Shown: positions 1 through 4,081 of the stretch, in pieces
Numbering within the stretch: the stretch's first letter is position 1
Layout of the letters: each line of letters opens with the position of its first letter
From: Cyanobacteria bacterium UBA3803
GTDB taxonomy: Bacteria; Cyanobacteriota; Vampirovibrionia; Gastranaerophilales; Gastranaerophilaceae
Direction: 5' to 3'
DNA length: 6,536 nt
NCBI GenBank assembly: GCA_002369055.1
Contig: DFEL01000016.1
Span: forward strand, 1 to 6,536
Notes under the pieces: generated by a model
Databases searched by the model: none
Seen by the model: only the letters and a program-made list of their open reading frames with translations
Told to the model about the DNA's origin: nothing
Program-made: the position numbers and the translations under genes

Positions 1-185
1 TTATCTTCGTCAACTTCTTCTATTAATTGCCTAATAGTCTGGGCTGATGTATAAAATTTTTTTTGATTTATACAAAACAAAGCAATAAATGGCATTATAA
101 GCAGAGGAAAAATGAAAGCTTTAGTGCAAAAAAAGTTGCTTGCTCTACTCATTTTAAATGATATTGGTTTTCCGTTTTGATTCAT
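1..185 (-). CDS. N-terminal part of an unidentified single-pass membrane or exported protein (cut by window edge)
   Basis: An ATG at 185-183 opens a frame of 61 codons that is still open at the window edge, so the C-terminus is missing. The protein begins MNQNGKPISFKM, with a basic region around K11, R14 and K22. A hydrophobic run of about 16 residues follows (roughly 24-39, FIFPLLIMPFIALFC), then a polar, probably helical stretch ending in an acidic IEEVDED. The positive-then-hydrophobic order fits an N-in signal anchor or an uncleaved signal peptide. The Cys at residue 38 is preceded by Phe, so it is a poor lipobox. An internal Met at residue 12 would give a more ordinary signal-peptide N-region. 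Neither start has a clear Shine-Dalgarno sequence. The gene lies 269 bp downstream of hemW on the same strand, so it may have its own promoter. I do not recognise the family. Confidence 0.6.
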   Translation of the reverse strand, partial: MNQNGKPISFKMSRASNFFCTKAFIFPLLIMPFIALFCINQKKFYTSAQTIRQLIEEVDED

Positions 186-454
186 ATAGATATTTTTATT
201 TTTTATAAAATTATTTAGCTCTTTTTCGAAAATTTATAATATTTATATTTTTATTATAAATATTTTAATTTTATTTTTAAATGTATTAAATAAAATTATA
301 TAATTAATTAATATTATCAATTTATATAAAGGTATAAAAAAATTTTAATAATATTAATAAAACCCTCTTTATATAAGATTCTAATACTAATATTACAACT
401 AATATAAGCATTGGTTTAAAATAAAATAAAGCATAATATTAGGGTAATATAAAT
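186..454. other. AT-rich intergenic spacer with a weak inverted repeat
   Basis: This stretch between hemW and the partial gene is almost entirely A and T and holds no credible gene. Just beyond the hemW stop, CTAATATAAGC (399-409) can pair imperfectly with GCATAATATTAG (431-442) around a loop of about 21 nt. It lacks a GC-rich stem and a clean U-tract, so it is a poor candidate for an intrinsic terminator. TATAAT on the minus strand at 258-253 could be a -10 element for the downstream partial gene, but in sequence this AT-rich such a match is expected by chance and I see no convincing -35 partner. Confidence 0.5.
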
Positions 455-850
455 CTAATGAAAGTGAACTCCCGTGATATCCTTAAATTTATTAATCGTT
501 TTTTGCTTTAATATTTCCCTCAATACTTTATTTTGTTGATAATTCCTTGTTTGATATAATATATTTCTTTGCTCATCATAAAATTGCTTTTTTTTATGTT
601 CTCTGTCTAATTCATATATTTCTCTATACAAAAATTTTTTTTGAACTACTTGATTAATTTCACCATAGTTGATTCCCATTAAATTTTTTTCCAATTTTTC
701 TTGCTCAATTATATAAGCAAATTTATTCTCTAATTCAATTAATTGTTTTTCTAATTCTAATTTTTTTTCTAATTTATCCTTTGCTTTAAATTGATAAAAA
801 GTTTTTAAGGCATTTTTTGATTCTAAATCAGTAAATTTATTTTTTTTTAC
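455..850 (-). other. Non-HemW C-terminal extension of the hemW product (probable coiled coil)
   Basis: Codons 325-455 of the hemW frame encode a charged, probably helical tail rich in Lys, Glu, Gln and Asn, with heptad-like spacing in LEKKLELEKQLIELENKF (351-368). It ends with a basic segment, NKVLREILKQKTINKF (431-446). It replaces the second half of the HemN_C winged-helix domain. The join lies in A-rich sequence: two runs of eight to nine A residues on the coding strand within about 842-861. Both alternative frames meet stops within a few codons of the join, so a single recent frameshift does not restore a normal ending. The layout (N-terminal coiled coil, then a basic C-terminal helix with a K-LREILKQK-like motif) faintly resembles FliJ/YscO export-apparatus proteins. 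That resemblance is by eye only and weak. Confidence 0.6.
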
Positions 851-1822
851 GTATTTTTTTTCAAAATTAATTTTATATTTTTTATTAATATTTTCAATGT
901 TTATTCCATCAGTGATTCTAAAACCTAAGAAAATTTCTTCCTGCAATTTTTCTTCTTTTGTTTCTGTATGACCAAAATCTTTTAGTAAAGGGTTTTCAAT
1001 ATATTTGTGAATATCAAAAATATTTGCGTATCTTATGCAATTTTCGTATCCGTGTGCAGCACATCCAAATCCGTAATATTCGTTATTTTTCCAGTAATTT
1101 AGATTATGACGTGATTTATATTCATCAGATAAAGCAAAATTGCTGATTTCATAGTGGTTATAATTATTTAAAATTTTTATTGCCATCAAATACATGTCAG
1201 CCTGTGCATCATCATCAGGTATGTTATTAGGCCGTTTTTTCCCAAAAATACTGTTTTCTTCTATTTTTAATCCATAAAGAGATATGTGCGGAATGTTTAA
1301 TGATTTAAGGCATTGTAAATCGTTATTAAAATCGCTTATTGTTTGGTTAGGGAGTCCATAGATTAAATCAGCGGAAATGTTGTCAAAGCCGATATCTTTT
1401 GCAATTTTAAGTGCGGATAAAGCCTGTTTTGAATCGTGTCTTCTGCCTATTATTTTTAAAATATCATCATTAAATGTTTGAATTCCTATACTAATCCTGT
1501 TAATGCCAAATTCCTTTAAGCATAATAAATAATCCTTAGTAGCATTTTCAGGATTTATCTCGAATGTAATTTCAGGATTTTCTTCAAATTCAAACTTGTT
1601 GATAATTTTTTTTACATAATCAACAGGCATTTTCGAAGGTGTACCACCACCAAAATAAAGTGTTGAGAGTAAATTCTTTTTGTAGTTTGTGTCTATATCT
1701 TTTAATAATGATATCAAGTACCCTGTTTGTAACTTTTGATTTACTGTTGAAATAAAGGCACAGTAATAACATTTAGAATTGCAAAAAGGTATGTGTATAT
1801 ATGCACTTTTAGGGTATTCCAT
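455..1822 (-). CDS. hemW: HemW-type radical SAM heme chaperone with an atypical C-terminus
   Basis: The product is a cytoplasmic [4Fe-4S] radical SAM protein of the HemW (HemN-like) group, which in characterised members binds heme and delivers it to target proteins rather than oxidising coproporphyrinogen. The cluster motif is CNSKCYYCAF, with Cys14, Cys18 and Cys21. HemN has a further Cys two residues on, whereas here it is Phe23, the HemW pattern. GGGTP at 58-62 is the SAM-binding glycine motif. SIGIQTF (111-117), GRRH (126-129), ADLIYGLPNQT (151-161) and HNLNYW (239-244) followed by GFGCAAHGY are all typical of the family. The HemN_C region starts normally (EEIFLGFRITDGI, 295-307) but loses resemblance after about residue 325. 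The last 130 residues are Lys/Glu/Gln-rich and foreign-looking, making the protein 455 residues against roughly 370-390 usual. The start overlaps the lpxB stop as TAATG, implying translational coupling; no separate Shine-Dalgarno is evident. The family call is secure; whether this copy is fully functional is not. Confidence 0.93.
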   Translation of the reverse strand: MEYPKSAYIHIPFCNSKCYYCAFISTVNQKLQTGYLISLLKDIDTNYKKNLLSTLYFGGGTPSKMPVDYVKKIINKFEFEENPEITFEINPENATKDYLLCLKEFGINRISIGIQTFNDDILKIIGRRHDSKQALSALKIAKDIGFDNISADLIYGLPNQTISDFNNDLQCLKSLNIPHISLYGLKIEENSIFGKKRPNNIPDDDAQADMYLMAIKILNNYNHYEISNFALSDEYKSRHNLNYWKNNEYYGFGCAAHGYENCIRYANIFDIHKYIENPLLKDFGHTETKEEKLQEEIFLGFRITDGINIENINKKYKINFEKKYVKKNKFTDLESKNALKTFYQFKAKDKLEKKLELEKQLIELENKFAYIIEQEKLEKNLMGINYGEINQVVQKKFLYREIYELDREHKKKQFYDEQRNILYQTRNYQQNKVLREILKQKTINKFKDITGVHFH

Positions 1823-2949
1823 TATTGTTCTTTTAATTCTTTCGCAATTTCTTTAGCAACTTCCAGTGAAGAATTTTTATCAGATAAAAGTTCTTTTACT
1901 GATTTTAAACCTTCAATTTGTTTGTTTCTTACTTCGTCATCATACAACAATTTTTCTACATTGTATGCAATAAAGTCCGGTTTTGCTTTAAGTTCAATAA
2001 TTTCAGGTAAAATATCTTTGTTAGCAATTATATTTGGCAATGATACACGTTTAATACATCTTACAATTAAATATATTAGATAAAATAACAAAGGTCCTCT
2101 ATATGCTATTATCATAGGTGTATTGTAAAGTGCTGCTTCTAACGCAACAGTACCTGAAGCTAATATTAGTGCATCAGAAACGCTCAGTAATGCTTGATTT
2201 TCACCTTTTATTAATTTAAAATCCGAGTTTTTAAAATATTTGTTGTAAACTTCGTCAGACAAATTTGGTGCTTGTGAAAATACAAATTGTAAGTCCGGAT
2301 GCATTTTTTTTAATATTTTAGCAGCGGATAAAAATAGTGACATTAAATTTTTTAATTCAAATGTTCTTGAACCCGGAAACACTGCAACTAATTTTTTATT
2401 AATATCCAGCCCATGATTTTCAAAAAATACTTTTTTATCAGCAGGTTCAGCCAGCTGGCTGATTAACGGATGACCACAGTATGTTGTTTTGATACCATAA
2501 GACTCATACATTTCTTTTTCAAACGGAAATATACAAAAAACTCTATCTATATACTTTTTAATAGTATGTATCCGCCATTTGCGACTTGCCCAAACTTGAG
2601 GCGGAATATAATAATTTGTTTTGATTCCTGCTTTTTTAAGATGCTTTGCAATTTTTAAGTTAAAAACACCATAATCTATGAGTAAAACTAAATCAGGCTT
2701 AAACTCATTTTTTAGGTAATTAACAAGATTTATTCCCAATCTCAAATGATTCCATATAATTTTTGGTGAAAGTCCCATTGCACTCATTTTTGAGTGATCA
2801 GAGAACAGTTTTATGCCCAAATCTTTAAGGTTTTTTCCTCCAATTGCTTCAATTTGAACTTCAGGCAATATTTCAAATAAATGCTTAGCAACATTTGCAG
2901 CATGCATATCTCCTGAATGTTCGCCTGTTACAATAAATATCTTTTTCAT
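1822..2949 (-). CDS. lpxB: Lipid A disaccharide synthase LpxB
   Basis: LpxB is a membrane-associated family GT19 glycosyltransferase. It condenses UDP-2,3-diacylglucosamine with lipid X to give the tetra-acylated lipid A disaccharide 1-phosphate plus UDP, on the inner face of the cytoplasmic membrane. The 375 residues match the usual length of about 380. The N-terminal GEHSGD (9-14) is the family signature GExSGD. LLIDYGVFN (89-97) holds the conserved Asp92, though this region is more often DAPDFN or DYPGFN. PPQVWASRKWR (116-126) stands for the usual SPQVWAWR. CGHP (158-161), FPGSR (191-195, with the conserved Arg195), ASGTVALEAAL (264-274) and SLPNII (303-308) form the C-terminal nucleotide-sugar half. 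The hydrophobic LLFYLIYLIV (287-296) is the usual membrane-contact region. The start codon follows the lpxI stop by one base (TAGTATG), so translation is probably coupled to lpxI, which makes its acceptor substrate. Confidence 0.97.
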   Translation of the reverse strand: MKKIFIVTGEHSGDMHAANVAKHLFEILPEVQIEAIGGKNLKDLGIKLFSDHSKMSAMGLSPKIIWNHLRLGINLVNYLKNEFKPDLVLLIDYGVFNLKIAKHLKKAGIKTNYYIPPQVWASRKWRIHTIKKYIDRVFCIFPFEKEMYESYGIKTTYCGHPLISQLAEPADKKVFFENHGLDINKKLVAVFPGSRTFELKNLMSLFLSAAKILKKMHPDLQFVFSQAPNLSDEVYNKYFKNSDFKLIKGENQALLSVSDALILASGTVALEAALYNTPMIIAYRGPLLFYLIYLIVRCIKRVSLPNIIANKDILPEIIELKAKPDFIAYNVEKLLYDDEVRNKQIEGLKSVKELLSDKNSSLEVAKEIAKELKEQ

Positions 2950-2950
2950 A

Positions 2951-3766
2951 CTAAACTGCCATAACTACAATGTTATTTTTATTTGCAAACTTAATAACTT
3001 CATCTTGTTCTACAATTATGGTTTCATTTGCCTCAACGGCAATGACAGACAACTTATATTTTTTCATCGTTCTTAATGTATTAAGTCCAATTGCAGGAAT
3101 ATCAAAGCGTTTGTCTTGTTGTGGTTTTGCAACTTTTACGACTACACCGCCCTTTTTTGCGATTTTGCCACCTCTTTCAATACATTTGTCAGTACCTTCA
3201 ATTGCTTCAACAGCCATAATCATTTTATCTTTTATAACAACAGACTGACCAATGTCTAATTTACCCATTTCTTTTGCCATTGTGTATCCGTATTGAACGT
3301 CATTTATTTGTTCGTCAGTTGGCTTTAAATCACCTAAAACGCCGGCAGGTATCATCAAATTTTTAATAAACAGTGTTTGATCTAAAACTGTAACACCTAT
3401 GCTTTCTAATTCTTTTACAATTAAAAGCATTACTTGATCATCATTTAATTTTTTTGCTGATTTTAGAACTTCTATTGCCCTTGAATCAAACTTTGGACGT
3501 CTTAAAATAAGTCCTTTATGAACTTTTCCTAAAAATGTAAGTTGCTTAATTTCTTCATCTTGTAATATCTTACGAATTCTTAGCACTTCACCCGGTGCAG
3601 CAGAATATACTTTTGAGCAAACTTTTTTTAAATCTTTGTAATTATCGCCCGATAAAGATATACATACGACTTCTAAACCATTTTTTGCTGCATTTTCAGC
3701 CATTTTTACAGGTAATTGTCCGTCACCTGCTATAAGTGCTTGTTTTTGTTCAAGTAGAATAGACAT
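2951..3766 (-). CDS. lpxI: UDP-2,3-diacylglucosamine pyrophosphatase LpxI
   Basis: LpxI (formerly DUF1009) hydrolyses UDP-2,3-diacylglucosamine to lipid X and UMP, the step before LpxB; it is unrelated in sequence to LpxH and LpxG, which do the same job elsewhere. From the chosen start the protein has 271 residues, the normal family size. The N-terminal Rossmann-like motif is LIAGDGQLP (11-19). TFLGKVHK (77-84), LNDDQ (107-111) and VEAIEGTD (186-193) are family motifs. KPQQDKRFDIPAIG (214-227) carries the conserved Asp-rich catalytic region; Asp222 probably corresponds to the Asp shown to be critical in Caulobacter LpxI. The frame is open 12 codons further upstream, to an ATG at 3802. I prefer 3766 because GAGG lies six bases before it and because the likely -10 box falls inside the longer version. 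First gene of the lpxI-lpxB-hemW operon. Confidence 0.96.
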   Translation of the reverse strand: MSILLEQKQALIAGDGQLPVKMAENAAKNGLEVVCISLSGDNYKDLKKVCSKVYSAAPGEVLRIRKILQDEEIKQLTFLGKVHKGLILRRPKFDSRAIEVLKSAKKLNDDQVMLLIVKELESIGVTVLDQTLFIKNLMIPAGVLGDLKPTDEQINDVQYGYTMAKEMGKLDIGQSVVIKDKMIMAVEAIEGTDKCIERGGKIAKKGGVVVKVAKPQQDKRFDIPAIGLNTLRTMKKYKLSVIAVEANETIIVEQDEVIKFANKNNIVVMAV

Positions 3767-3771
3767 TTTTT

Positions 3772-3776
3772 TCCTC
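3772..3776 (-). promoter_or_regulatory. Ribosome binding site deciding the lpxI start
   Basis: On the minus strand GAGGA (3776-3772) stands about six bases before the ATG at 3766-3764. Neither of the two upstream in-frame ATGs (3802 and 3778) has a comparable purine-rich site at the right distance. The second of these, 3778, overlaps the GAGG itself. Confidence 0.75.
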
Positions 3777-3792
3777 ATACTTCTTTTTCTAT

Positions 3793-3821
3793 ATAATAGC
3801 ATGAATAAAAAAACATGTTAA
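3793..3821 (-). promoter_or_regulatory. Sigma-70-type promoter of the lpxI-lpxB-hemW operon
   Basis: On the minus strand the -35 box is TTAACA (3821-3816, five of six consensus bases), followed by a 17-bp spacer and the -10 box TATTAT (3798-3793, five of six). Transcription would begin near 3786, giving a leader of about 20 nt that contains the GAGGA site. The fit of boxes, spacing, leader and ribosome binding site is internally consistent, but AT-rich DNA produces chance matches. Confidence 0.65.
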
Positions 3822-3917
3822 TTTAATGGCATCTTAATTTATTAAATTATTGTTTCTAATTTTAAAACTTTAATATTTCTTAATAATTTGTAATTATTTA
3901 AAAAATTGTATCAAAAC

Positions 3918-3946
3918 TTTACAAATTAGTAAAAATAAGATATAAT
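3918..3946 (+). promoter_or_regulatory. Sigma-70-type promoter of the large repeat protein gene
   Basis: The -35 box TTTACA (3918-3923, five of six) is followed by exactly 17 bp and a perfect -10 box TATAAT (3941-3946). The A/T tracts upstream (about 3880-3917) could act as an UP element. Predicted start near 3953. A second TATAAT at 4048-4053 is closer to the gene and would give a leader of about 20 nt, but it lacks a good -35 box. Confidence 0.7.
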
Positions 3947-3952
3947 GCTGCT

Positions 3953-4081
3953 AAAAGGCTTATGGTTGATAAACAAGGATAATTTTCTAATAAAATTTAT
4001 CGTAATTTTTTCAAAATCATGCAATTTCTGATAAAAAGAATACTTTATATAATTACGAGAGATTAATAAGAGGATTTTTAA
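3953..4081 (+). other. Leader region of the large repeat protein gene
   Basis: If transcription starts near 3953, about 129 nt precede the ATG. The leader can form an A/U hairpin: GATAATTTT (3978-3986), loop CTAAT, then AAAATTTATC (3992-4001) with one bulged base. It also holds two very short frames, a six-codon one from 3962 and a fifteen-codon one from 4019 whose stop at 4064-4066 lies directly before the ribosome binding site. Neither has a convincing Shine-Dalgarno. I recognise no known riboswitch or attenuator. Confidence 0.4.
4068..4074 (+). promoter_or_regulatory. Strong ribosome binding site of the large repeat protein gene
   Basis: AAGAGGA lies seven bases before the ATG at 4082, the best Shine-Dalgarno in the window. 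It fixes the start of the long plus-strand frame. Confidence 0.8.

Noticed and set aside
399..442. Inverted repeat after hemW as an intrinsic terminator
   Set aside because: The stem is almost all A-T with a mismatch, the loop is about 21 nt, and no clean U-run follows on the transcribed strand.
842..861. Simple frameshift in the poly-A tracts as the cause of the odd HemW ending
   Set aside because: The other two frames reach stop codons within a few codons of the tracts, so a single indel would not recover a HemN_C ending; a more complex event remains possible.
958..3248. Plus-strand frames at 958-1146, 1793-2083, 2470-2658 and 2970-3248
   Set aside because: All lie opposite well-supported hemW, lpxB and lpxI and have no recognisable motifs or ribosome binding sites.
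3945..4066. Short upstream frames (3945, 3962 and 4019) as leader peptides
   Set aside because: The first begins inside the -10 box, and the others lack a ribosome binding site; kept only as a note on the leader.
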